A DNA stretch of 64,000 nt from assembly GCA_028693695.1 (NCBI GenBank), contig JAQUUV010000001.1, positions 1 to 64,000 on the forward strand. Reading direction: 5' to 3'. The notes under the pieces were generated by a model. That model searched no databases. It worked only from the letters and a program-made list of their open reading frames with translations, and was not told where the DNA came from. The translations under genes were made by a program, and so were the position numbers. This document shows, piece after piece, positions 56,260 through 64,000 of the stretch (its first letter is position 1; each line of letters opens with the position of its first letter). This stretch comes from Syntrophomonas sp. (lineage in GTDB: Bacteria > Bacillota > Syntrophomonadia > Syntrophomonadales > Syntrophomonadaceae).

Positions 56260-56640
56260 CACTCCCAGAGGTCCTAACAAAATCATTACTGCGTATATTT
56301 TTTAGGTGCACTAAAATAAAACCAATCTGACCTTAAACCATCCCTGTGGTTCCCCAAAAAAACAATTGTAAAAGGCAGGAATTTTCACATGCCAATAACA
56401 CTCAGTTGACGTTATATATGCCACATAAACCCTATTTTAGCTTATATCTTTAAGGCTAACACCGGACATGATTTCGTTTGAAACCGAGCCGTCCCTTGGC
56501 TGCCGCTTTTTGGATTGCCTCAGCCGCCACGGGGACGCTGCATTTCGTTTTGCCACTGAATACCTCCACGGTTCCTATAGCCTTTGCGACGGACAGAGCC
56601 TGGCTCCTCCGCAAGCGCCTGATTGATCTTGATTTTTCGG
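56260..56640. other. Degenerate region
   Basis: A - strand frame at about 56460-56640 reads AKAIGTVEVFSGKTKCSVPV then AAEAIQKAAAKGRLGF and stops. It has no start. It is a fragment fused to the acetyltransferase pseudogene. Nothing else was recognised. Confidence 0.4.
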
Positions 56641-56998
56641 ACGATCGGCTTCATCGCGCCCGCTTGCAATTTCAATAGTATGTTCAATTAGTTTTGCACC
56701 AATTCCCTGCTTGTGGTAGGACGGCAAAACACTAATTGGTCCAAATCCAATTACTTTTTGCTTAGTACCTGCATCATCTACAACGATAGCTTTGCTATAT
56801 ACAATATTTCCAACGATTTCTCCGCCAAGTTCTGCAACAAAGTCAAGATCTTATATAAATGCTTGGGAACTTCTCAATTTGTGCAAAATAAAATGCTCGT
56901 TGCAGCCTGGTCTATAAACATTCCAAAATGCCTCTCTAGTCAGATTTTCTACTGTTCTAAAATCTTTCTCGTCCTCTATTTGAGTTAATCTTCATCTT
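56640..56998 (-). pseudogene. GNAT acetyltransferase with an in-frame stop, 3' end lost
   Basis: The frame RLTQIEDEKDFRTVENLTRE continues to HKLRSSQAFI, a TAA, then DLDFVAELGGEIVGNIVYSK and GFGPISVLPSYHKQGIGAKL with the acetyl-CoA loop QGIGAKL. A Lys codon at the stop is expected in relatives. The C-terminus is replaced after about IEIASG. Confidence 0.75.
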
Positions 56999-57076
56999 CT
57001 TAAGTTGTAGCAAAATAGCGAATTCTTTATCATTATTATGATATAATAGTATCAATATAAATGCGAGGTGAGTATA

Positions 57077-57343
57077 ATGCCTGTTATTCGTCCAGTTTCT
57101 GATTTACGAAATAAGACACCCGAAATTGAAGAAATATGTATCAAGGAACAAAAGCCAGTTTTCATCACCAAGAACGGAAATGGTCATCTGGTAGTTATGA
57201 GTCAAAGACTATATGAGGAACAGCAAGCACTTATGGAGTTATATGACAATCTGGATGAAGCCGAAGTCCAAAGCTCTCAGGGAGCCAAACGAATACCTCA
57301 CCGTGAAGTCATGGCAAGGCTAAGGGCGCGACTTAATGGGTAA
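57077..57343 (+). CDS. Phd/YefM-type antitoxin
   Basis: The 88-residue protein starts MPVIRPVSDLRNKTPEIEEI, the Phd/YefM DNA-binding fold, with VFITKNGNGHLVVMS next. A C-terminal helix binds the toxin. I chose ATG 57077 over the GTG 9 bp upstream because GAGGTG sits just before it. It overlaps the ParE-type toxin gene by 8 bp and probably represses the operon. Confidence 0.9.
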   Translation: MPVIRPVSDLRNKTPEIEEICIKEQKPVFITKNGNGHLVVMSQRLYEEQQALMELYDNLDEAEVQSSQGAKRIPHREVMARLRARLNG

Positions 57344-57638
57344 ATATAGTGTTGAATATTTGCCACTGGCTTACGATGATTTAGAAGATATTTTTACTTA
57401 TATTATTGCTGATGACCCAGAAGCGGCGGAAAATCTTTTGAATGAGATTGATGCAGCTATCCTTCATTTAGAAGAATTCCCTGATATGGGGGTCACCCCT
57501 AAAAACAGGCGATTGGCCAATAAGGGCTATAAAATACTCATTGTTAATGCCTACCTGGTTTTTTATGTTGTGGCTGGTGATATCGTAGAAATCAGGCGTA
57601 TAGTTTCCAGTAAGCGAAACTATACTAAATTGCTTTAA
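57336..57638 (+). CDS. ParE/RelE-type toxin
   Basis: The 100-residue protein has the RelE/ParE fold: VEYLPLAYDDLEDIFTYIIA (residues 5-24), PDMGVTPKNRRLANKGYKIL, and the end VEIRRIVSSKRNYTKLL. It resembles the ParE branch more than RelE. ParE toxins usually poison gyrase, but the target here is not known. It is coupled to the Phd-type antitoxin upstream. Confidence 0.88.
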   Translation: MGKYSVEYLPLAYDDLEDIFTYIIADDPEAAENLLNEIDAAILHLEEFPDMGVTPKNRRLANKGYKILIVNAYLVFYVVAGDIVEIRRIVSSKRNYTKLL

Positions 57639-57832
57639 AAAATGGTTTTTTAGAGCTTCCTGAGCATATTTAATTCTGAAACCAAGATTTATAACAATCT
57701 ATGCAGAAGTTAATATGGATAACGCGAAGCTGATGAATCTTGTATTGCATATAATCAATAAGCGCTTTCTGTTGGTAATCTGGCATCATCTATGACTTCA
57801 ATTTATGTCAACGAAACCGTTCTCTTGATACT

Positions 57833-58240
57833 TTAATAATTTGGTTTATTCTCACTGAAAGAAATAACCCCTGGCATCATACCCTTAACTTCCAATGATG
57901 CACCGATTAATTGGTGCTTATCGTTCAATAGAAATTTAGCATAAATTGCAGATTCTCCGTTTCCATTTTCATACATATGACGCTCCAGAAGTCCGTATTG
58001 TAACACTTCAACCTTCTTTCCTTTATAGGGTTGTAGATTATAGCCCAGTTCCTTTGATGCTTCATTGAATGAGTCAAATGTTATTTCGTCCAAAACAATA
58101 CTTGTGTGTTTAGGCATACCAACAGGATGGAAATCATAAGTTCTTAAAATATGTCTGGCTTGATAATCAGGGCTATGCCAAACAATTAAACCTAAAAAAA
58201 CAATTAGACCAGCTAAACCAGCAATAATGAATCGTTTCAT
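57833..58240 (-). CDS. Secreted or anchored protein, DUF4830-like
   Basis: The 135-residue protein has an N-terminal helix (FIIAGLAGLIVFLGLIVWHS) without a lipobox, then a small soluble domain with LGYNLQPYKGKKVEVLQYGL and KHQLIGASLEVKG. The second part resembles DUF4830 as far as I remember, a domain of Firmicute extracytoplasmic proteins of unknown role. A GGGGATAGATAG site precedes ATG. Confidence 0.5.
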   Translation of the reverse strand: MKRFIIAGLAGLIVFLGLIVWHSPDYQARHILRTYDFHPVGMPKHTSIVLDEITFDSFNEASKELGYNLQPYKGKKVEVLQYGLLERHMYENGNGESAIYAKFLLNDKHQLIGASLEVKGMMPGVISFSENKPNY

Positions 58241-58330
58241 CTATCTATCCCCTTTATTGGCAAATTGTGTTTTCCTGCTTCAGTTTCACACTTCGCCCGA
58301 ACTTCTATGATGATGCCAATATAATTTTAA

Positions 58331-58891
58331 TCAAAAAGTCTGTCTGTAAGTAAACCAATGAGGCGCAATACGTTCCGTATAAAAACTGTTGTCGCCCTTT
58401 GATTCTTGCCATGTCCAGATTTCCGAATCACTTGGCTTTAATGTATTTTCTTGTTGCTTAACATTTTCAGGCGCTTGCGTTTCCATCAAATTACATGGCG
58501 TATCATTAATGGAATAATAGAGCCCGTAATAACTCATAGACGGCACAATCCCAAAAGCACCTAAAGACAGCACATAAGCTTGATCATCACCACCTGCACG
58601 AACCCAATATATAGTATTTACATCACTCGGAAGCGTTGGCGGCTTTTTAAGCTCGATATAATTTTCTTTATTATTTACAGGGTCTTCTGTCAAAGTATTT
58701 TGTAAAGTTGACTCTAAAACATCAATGCTGTCTTCTAAAGCAGGTTGATTATTTTTGAAAAAGTGCTTCGCTTTATGTAACTGTCCTGTCTGAGATCCAA
58801 AATAACCTATAGAAAGAAAAGGAATTGACAAGATTAAAAGCACAATCAAAAAGATTAGCAGAACTTTTTTTCTCTTTTTCATATGTTCCAC
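58331..58891 (-). CDS. Membrane-anchored protein of unknown function
   Basis: The 186-residue protein has a basic start and one helix (VLLIFLIVLLILSIPFLSIG, residues 9-28), followed by an extracytoplasmic part with SVDVLESTLQN-type helices and WVRAGGDDQAYVLSLGAFG. No family is recognised. A good AGAGGTGGAA site precedes ATG. It lies 90 bp upstream of the DUF4830-like gene on the same strand, so a shared operon is possible. Confidence 0.5.
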   Translation of the reverse strand: MEHMKKRKKVLLIFLIVLLILSIPFLSIGYFGSQTGQLHKAKHFFKNNQPALEDSIDVLESTLQNTLTEDPVNNKENYIELKKPPTLPSDVNTIYWVRAGGDDQAYVLSLGAFGIVPSMSYYGLYYSINDTPCNLMETQAPENVKQQENTLKPSDSEIWTWQESKGDNSFYTERIAPHWFTYRQTF

Positions 58892-59148
58892 CTCTTCTCT
58901 TTTTCTTCACAAAACAACATCATCAGCCACGATCTAGCCCCATTCGTAAAATATAATCAATTAATATCTCATGACAGATATCCAGGCTTCCCATTATTAG
59001 CCTAATAGGCAGAAGCAAGCCATTATAAATTGGGCCAAATTTTTATAATTTAGCCTAATCGATATATGTATAACTGGGAACTGGTAAGTGTCTATACCCT
59101 ATTTGGATGGGTACTTTGAGTAGCAGTTTTTGCTTGATCCCTCTAAAA

Positions 59149-60201
59149 CTATTTAACTTTGTTTTTAAGTCTGTGCTGCCACTTTCCGTCCATCAGCGGA
59201 ATTTCTTTTAGTTCAACCGTACCTTCCCAGCTATAGTTAACTGGCCAATTCCTAAATATTTTCACAAATATGAATAATAATCTATAGCCTATAGGATATC
59301 CTGCTGGTTGCCATTCCTCCAATTGATTCAGTTCGACATGAACCTGATCCGCAATTTTTTCAAGCAGGTATTGACCTCCGGTTATTTTATCCGATGATAT
59401 AAATATATCAAAGTAACCCCTGATACGCTGATTTTCAGGCAAATCCAGCAAATTGGGGAATCCGCCCGGAAAATTTAGCACAGCACTATTTGTATCCTTC
59501 ACGATTTGAATTTGATCAACTATTCCTTCAGCATTACAGTGGATTTGTGTTTCGTTTTGCATCGTGGTTTTACCCGGTACTGCATCAAAGCATAAAGGAT
59601 TTGCGCCATCGGGATTGAGAGCCGCAATGTTTAGCCGGGAACAATATCTTGCCAGGTAAGCGCGGTGTCCACTAATCAAAAGCGGGAGAGTTGCAGGTTC
59701 AAGGATGCGTCCATCCAGTGAGCAGTGTATCTGTGTGGTTTTACGGTATGCAAAGTCGAAGTCATTCATATAAACGAAAAATAGCTTCTTAGGTTTTTCT
59801 ATGCCGCCGCCAACCGGAGCTAAAAGCGGAACAGGATGCTTGCAAGCACTTTTTTCTTCCACTTTCAACTCGTTCTTCCGGCCTTGAGCATCTGTGAAGA
59901 TTAGCTGGACTTGCAGCCCGCTTTCAGTAATTTCGAAAAGGTTTTTATCGAAATGGGTCATTTTTGAATCCGCTATTCCGGTTCCGATACTAAAATTTTT
60001 ATCCGGTATGATGCCAGCTTCATAGTAGACATCTACTTTTCCATTCTTCCGATAACGGAGCAGACGAATTCCTTTACCATTAACCGGGTCATCAAAGAGT
60101 TGCGGTTCGTAGCCTTCAAATTCTTCATTCCCGATAAAACTGATAACAGCAAGCCTTATCATAGGTTCAAATTCAAAATGAAACGGAAGCACATATTTCA
60201 T
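59149..60201 (-). CDS. Unknown soluble protein, 350 residues
   Basis: The start is ATG 60201, with GGAGGGA 8 nt upstream; the frame is open 14 codons further without a better site. The protein is strand-rich and starts MKYVLPFHFEFEPMIRLAVI. Segments such as ISGHRAYLARYCSRLNIAAL and VLNFPGGFPNLLDLPENQRI have no family I know. Two acidic and aromatic clusters suggest a lipocalin- or jelly-roll-like fold, which is speculation. Confidence 0.55.
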   Translation of the reverse strand: MKYVLPFHFEFEPMIRLAVISFIGNEEFEGYEPQLFDDPVNGKGIRLLRYRKNGKVDVYYEAGIIPDKNFSIGTGIADSKMTHFDKNLFEITESGLQVQLIFTDAQGRKNELKVEEKSACKHPVPLLAPVGGGIEKPKKLFFVYMNDFDFAYRKTTQIHCSLDGRILEPATLPLLISGHRAYLARYCSRLNIAALNPDGANPLCFDAVPGKTTMQNETQIHCNAEGIVDQIQIVKDTNSAVLNFPGGFPNLLDLPENQRIRGYFDIFISSDKITGGQYLLEKIADQVHVELNQLEEWQPAGYPIGYRLLFIFVKIFRNWPVNYSWEGTVELKEIPLMDGKWQHRLKNKVK

Positions 60202-60265
60202 ATTGGTCCCTCCATTCCTATTTTTTTGTTTTTTCTCAATCACTAAATTAATACTCAGTAAACAT

Positions 60266-60895
60266 CTAAAGGGATTTTATAATAGCATAACTTTCGATAA
60301 TTGCTCCTAATAGCATAAATATTAAGCCTATGCTAAATACAAATAATTCTTGTCTTGAAAGCCCAATACTTCTCCAGTTTTTAGTTATGGTTTCTTTCCC
60401 AACGGTTATTATTAATGAAATTTTGGCGGTTGCACAAAGGATAAACAGCTGCCCGGTCATTTCCCACAGCCCCGCTCTGTGAAAAAGATCAAATGTTCTA
60501 ATAAATCTATCCGCTAACGGTATCGCATCAGATACAGGCGAAAATGACCATGTTCCCAGAAAAACCGCATTAACTGAAATCAAACCGAAAAATGCAATAT
60601 TCCCATAAGGCAAAAAATATTGTGCCTTATTACTTTTGGATGCCAAGGTATTGCCAAGGATTATTACTATAACTGAGATTAAATTATAAGAAAAGATCTG
60701 CAATGTTGAGATGGCCCAATTTGATGAAGTCTCCCAGTTATGAAGCGGATGCTTGCCGCACAAAATACCCTCCGGCAATAAATAATAACTTACAACGGTG
60801 ATGGTAAAAAAAGTTATCAAAAAACAAATATAGGTGGTTATTATTCTCTCAGCAAGACTGTCAGATGTCAGTTTCTTTTTAATGCTGTCAAACAT
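60266..60895 (-). CDS. Multi-helix membrane protein of unknown function
   Basis: The 209-residue protein has about five membrane helices (residues 20-42, 65-85, 95-112, 140-160 and 182-203). A conserved-looking loop reads RTFDLFHRAGLWEMTGQLFI. No family is recognised. The start ATG 60895 lies at the very end of a DUF7000 fragment, whose last codons now provide the ribosome-site region (AAAGGACTAAATTGAA). Confidence 0.5.
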   Translation of the reverse strand: MFDSIKKKLTSDSLAERIITTYICFLITFFTITVVSYYLLPEGILCGKHPLHNWETSSNWAISTLQIFSYNLISVIVIILGNTLASKSNKAQYFLPYGNIAFFGLISVNAVFLGTWSFSPVSDAIPLADRFIRTFDLFHRAGLWEMTGQLFILCATAKISLIITVGKETITKNWRSIGLSRQELFVFSIGLIFMLLGAIIESYAIIKSL

Positions 60896-60897
60896 TT

Positions 60898-61062
60898 CAA
60901 TTTAGTCCTTTCGAAAGTATAGAAGTGATGTCATTTACGAATTCAATCGTCTTCCTCTCAATATGTTTCTTGAGTTCTTCAGGATGATCAAAATCCGGCT
61001 GCTCAGCCAGGGTAGACTCAATGATGGAATCCACTCCAGGAAGAGCCTGCGACAGTTTATAT
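60898..61062 (-). pseudogene. DUF7000-like 3' fragment (copy of 3026-3190)
   Basis: The frame KLSQALPGVDSIIESTLAEQ then PDFDHPEELKKHIERKTIEF VNDITSIL copies the C-terminus of the gene at 3026 with about 90 percent DNA identity. It has no start. The stop lies 3 bp before the next gene. Confidence 0.85.
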
Positions 61063-61134
61063 TTATGGATAATACTACGCTTAAGTTGTTATTTATCAAA
61101 TACCCAATATGCTTATAATCTTAAGTGATTGGAA

Positions 61135-61566
61135 TTACATTTTTATCATATCATTATCATCAAACTCAAAGTTAGGCCCCCAAGCCACTTCCCAATAATA
61201 TCCGTCAGGGTCTGAAAAATATGCGTGAAAGCCACCCCAAAAAACGTCTTGCGGCTCTTTGACAATAGTTGCCCCAGCTTTTCGTGCAAGTTCAATTACT
61301 TCTCTTACTTCTTCTTTTGTTTTAGCATTATAGGCAAGAGTAATACCACCAAACCCAGAAGAAATCTCTGGCGGATTGTCATTGTTAATGTCTTTCGCCA
61401 ATAACTCAAGAGGATATAATTCAAGCTTGGTCCCGGATGTGCTGAAAAAAACCACCTCTGGATTGTTGCTCTTTTCATCTGTTTTAAAGCCAAGTCCGTC
61501 ACGATAAAACTTGATTGCTTTCTCCATATTCCTGACACCTAAACAAATAATATTTAGTCTGTTCAT
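61135..61566 (-). CDS. VOC (glyoxalase-type) family protein
   Basis: The 143-residue protein has the paired beta-alpha-beta-beta-beta units of the VOC fold: VRNMEKAIKFYRDGLGFKTD (residues 11-30), a Glu in KLELYPLELL, WGGFHAYFSDPDGYYWEVAW at the end with the metal-site His and Glu. It could bind or modify a hydrophobic or thiol compound. Related genes are often resistance or detoxification proteins. A GGAGAGGAC site precedes ATG. Confidence 0.88.
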   Translation of the reverse strand: MNRLNIICLGVRNMEKAIKFYRDGLGFKTDEKSNNPEVVFFSTSGTKLELYPLELLAKDINNDNPPEISSGFGGITLAYNAKTKEEVREVIELARKAGATIVKEPQDVFWGGFHAYFSDPDGYYWEVAWGPNFEFDDNDMIKM

Positions 61567-61804
61567 ATCTGTCCTCTCCTTCGTAAACTATAAATCATTA
61601 ATATACCATGATATATAGACTTCGTATTATTAGCCAAATGTGCAGTTCCAAATAAACATAATTGGTATATGGATAATCAGGAATTCTTCGATGGTGACGA
61701 CAACCCCGTCCCCTTGTCACTCTTACAGCATTGCGTTTATCATCTGCCTACTAAATATATTGAAGAGTTATTGACGTTGTAAAACTTTCCATGTAGTCAG
61801 TACT

Positions 61805-62104
61805 TTATTCGCCATTTTCATCAGAGGCTTCGCATTCTGGCTTTTTATGATCTTCCATCAAGCGAGTTGAGACTTCTTTTACCAGTTGCTCGATACATCC
61901 AAACGCTCGTTTTCCATCTTTATTATCTGGTATAGAATTGTGCAGTTCAATATCCGAACAATCCATGTTATCTGCAAAAAAGGCGCTATAAAACGTCTTT
62001 ACATCTACCTGCAAATCATCTTTATTAATTTCAAAAATAATGTTTCCATTCTCAGAGAAGGTATACTTATCATCAGATATCTGAAATTCGATTGTTCTTT
62101 TCAT
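61805..62104 (-). CDS. Small acidic protein linked to the TrlF-like gene
   Basis: The 99-residue protein is soluble and acidic, with a strand-rich start (EFQISDDKYTFSENGNIIFE) and a helical end (GCIEQLVKEVSTRLMEDH). The ATG lies 32 bp inside the 3' end of the ATPase gene, so translation is probably coupled. I know no family. The tight link suggests a regulator, substrate or inhibitor of the ATPase. Confidence 0.6.
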   Translation of the reverse strand: MKRTIEFQISDDKYTFSENGNIIFEINKDDLQVDVKTFYSAFFADNMDCSDIELHNSIPDNKDGKRAFGCIEQLVKEVSTRLMEDHKKPECEASDENGE

Positions 62105-64000
62105 ATCGCTTCCATCTCCTCTTCAATGTGTCCAATCCACCGTCAATATGGGTAGAAATAATATCAAGCACACTATATTCATCATCTTTATATTCAAGAG
62201 CACCCGATTGCACAACCATACCCACTTCTGTCTTCCCGATATAAATTACATTGTCTACGTCGAGATTTACAATAAACTGGGGATTGTGCGTGACAATTAT
62301 AACTTGCCTTCTTTCTCCCATTACTTTAAATCTGTTTAACAAATACTCTTTAATTGCCTTCTGCGATATATTGTCTTCTGGCTGGTCTATCAAATAAATT
62401 CCATAATGGTCACTCTCGTATGAGAGAAGATCAAAATATATTTTTGCATTAAACCCATCAGATAGCTCCTGGGTTTTATCCATACCATGCATTGTTATGG
62501 TATACTTTTCTTTAAAATCCTCATCCAGCAGCTTCTTAATATCATCCTTTAACCTTTGTAGGGCTTCTGACGGAGATCCATCAAATCTCAGCAAAGCTTC
62601 GGCTAATTGTTCTCGCGTCATATCAAGAACGGACAAAGCTATATCTTTCTTAAACACTCTTTCAAACAGAGATTCAATATATTCGCTATCCACAGAAAAA
62701 GCACAAAGTCTGCTGTTAAATTCATACTCAAATACTCGATTGGTTTGTATCTCGATATCTTTTCTGTGTATCTCTATCTTAGGCTTCACATTTTTTCTTC
62801 TTCTCAAAAGGAGTTCCACTATACGAGCAATAGTTCTTTCAATGCCCTCATTGTAAAAAGATAGTCTTTTCTGTGAATCTGAAACTGTTTGGGAATACCT
62901 TTGCTTGAAATCATTCATTACTGATTGAAAAGCACTGATTTTCGCATTTTCAACATCTACAACCACTTTCTTGGCATCGTATTCCTTTTCCAATTTCTCT
63001 AAGATAGTTTCAACTTCCTGTAAGGTTTTCACATCAGATTCTTCAATCCATTGGTCGCCTTCTATAGTCTTCACAGACTCAATGACTGTTCTAATATTAC
63101 TGCTGATTGCGCCTAATCCCTGTGCTTTCTTGTTGTTTCTTGATGGCTGTCCAACAAAGGTCAAGCTTTCTGCTAGCACTCCATCCAAATCAACAATTTG
63201 AAATGACCCTAAATTTTCTTCAATATCGTCAAGAGCAAATTCTTCTTCTATATAAACGAAGATTTTATTTAACTCACGCTGTACCACTTGACGATATGGG
63301 TCCGGATTAATTGCAGCGGGATAGTAGTTTTTAAGGAATTCATCTGTTTTAATCTTGGATTCCTCAAACTTTTCTCGCACTTCGCCCTGCATATCAAATC
63401 CAAAAATTTGGTCTGCTGTAAGGCTAGTTTGAATCTCAACCCCATTACTTCGAAGATATCTGTCATAGCTTATAGTCAAAGTTTGCTTTATCTGTTTACT
63501 TTGTTTTTTTCTATATCCAGTCAACTTGTGAAGCAGAAGTGATTTTCCAATAGAGTTGTCACCAATGATGACATTCAATCCTCTTGAAAGTGGAATGTTG
63601 ATTTCCACTCTATTTATTGTCATCTCAATCTGAGAAAGATACACTGCCGAAGGATTGAAGAAACTATTTACTGTTTTGATTCTTCGGTAATCGGTAATTG
63701 CCATAACAAGCCCCCTAAATGAGGGCAAGCATTTCATATATGTATATATGAATTCTGAGGTATCTTCAGATGTTTCTTTTGGATACACACTCCAGCAATG
63801 GCAATCAGTCCCTGTAATAAAGCGAATAGATTCTTTCATTCCTGTTTTTTCCAAATAACTCTTATTAAATACCTCGTTTTTCTTATTCCTAAACTCAAAG
63901 GCCTCGAAGTAATCTGTATATACAAATTCTTGGAATCGGTCGGCTCCAACTGTATTCGCATCGCTCTTTCTAGGAGCATTACTGGTCAATGAATTCTTTT
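62073..64000 (-). CDS. TrlF-like PHP/AAA-type ATPase, 5' end beyond window
   Basis: The frame is open to the right edge (642 codons seen). The first part ends a PHP-type metallohydrolase domain (RFITGTDCHCWSVYP). The rest is an SMC/OLD-like ATPase: Walker A GDNSIGKSLLLHKLTG, a coiled coil over about residues 300-400, signature-like ELSDGFNAKIYFDLL, Walker B GIYLIDQPEDNIS and the His switch in IVTHNPQF. This layout is that of TrlF-type proteins, a family linked to nucleic-acid defence or repair. The class name is from memory. It lies in an accessory island with toxin-antitoxin genes. Confidence 0.75.
   Translation of the reverse strand, partial: KNSLTSNAPRKSDANTVGADRFQEFVYTDYFEAFEFRNKKNEVFNKSYLEKTGMKESIRFITGTDCHCWSVYPKETSEDTSEFIYTYMKCLPSFRGLVMAITDYRRIKTVNSFFNPSAVYLSQIEMTINRVEINIPLSRGLNVIIGDNSIGKSLLLHKLTGYRKKQSKQIKQTLTISYDRYLRSNGVEIQTSLTADQIFGFDMQGEVREKFEESKIKTDEFLKNYYPAAINPDPYRQVVQRELNKIFVYIEEEFALDDIEENLGSFQIVDLDGVLAESLTFVGQPSRNNKKAQGLGAISSNIRTVIESVKTIEGDQWIEESDVKTLQEVETILEKLEKEYDAKKVVVDVENAKISAFQSVMNDFKQRYSQTVSDSQKRLSFYNEGIERTIARIVELLLRRRKNVKPKIEIHRKDIEIQTNRVFEYEFNSRLCAFSVDSEYIESLFERVFKKDIALSVLDMTREQLAEALLRFDGSPSEALQRLKDDIKKLLDEDFKEKYTITMHGMDKTQELSDGFNAKIYFDLLSYESDHYGIYLIDQPEDNISQKAIKEYLLNRFKVMGERRQVIIVTHNPQFIVNLDVDNVIYIGKTEVGMVVQSGALEYKDDEYSVLDIISTHIDGGLDTLKRRWKRYEKNNRISDI

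Overview
The window looks like a chromosome segment of an anaerobic Firmicute, most likely a clostridial or syntrophomonad-type bacterium. The signs are clear Shine-Dalgarno sites, an NADH-linked formate dehydrogenase with a UGA-encoded selenocysteine, an EFR1-type ferredoxin protein, FecCD-type metal-chelate ABC transporters and a nitrogenase-like HDK operon. This is a guess from gene content. I see no rRNA, tRNA or CRISPR array.

Left part (1-14 kb). An alpha-2-macroglobulin-like protein runs off the left edge, preceded by a coiled-coil protein. A mosaic of small genes and gene fragments follows: DUF7000 and DUF3795 pieces, a DUF3795 gene with an in-frame TGA at a cysteine position, a Nif11-type RiPP precursor, a nitroreductase and a rhodanese. 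Next come a dynamin-like GTPase and enolase (eno). The eno leader carries a fluoride (crcB) riboswitch with an overlapping terminator. An ABC-2 exporter pair and broken MacB/FtsX-type ABC genes close the section.

Mobile section (14-23.6 kb). Direct repeats of about 100 bp (14101 and 18931) bracket an AbrB/PIN toxin-antitoxin pair and a complete recombinase-in-trio (RIT) element. The RIT element has three overlapping tyrosine recombinase genes between perfect 39-bp inverted repeats. To the right are a divergent XRE-cupin/LysE pair, decayed SWIM and SNF2 helicase genes, YjbQ, and an EFR1 flavodoxin/ferredoxin protein.

Core section (23.7-50 kb). Three paralogous FecB/FecC/FecD-type uptake systems occur, two of them with a class I methyltransferase. 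The third is followed on the same strand by two SIR2-like genes and a tight nifH/nifD/nifK-like operon. Beyond it lie fdhA (Sec354), nuoF-like and nuoE-like genes and a second, damaged fdhA. Near-identical pieces of the fdhA 3' end sit at three places, and a third SIR2-like gene is decayed, so the region has been duplicated and rearranged. A conserved RNA-like leader, each copy followed by a terminator hairpin, precedes two of the ABC operons and the fdh region. This suggests uptake and enzymes share a metal or cofactor signal. Mo, W or Moco is my working guess, not shown by the sequence.

Right part (50-64 kb). This is an accessory island. It holds an HsdR-N-like nuclease gene and an integrase between short direct repeats, YoeB/RelB and ParE/Phd toxin-antitoxin pairs, many small membrane or unknown genes, gene fragments, and a TrlF-like PHP/AAA ATPase that runs off the right edge.
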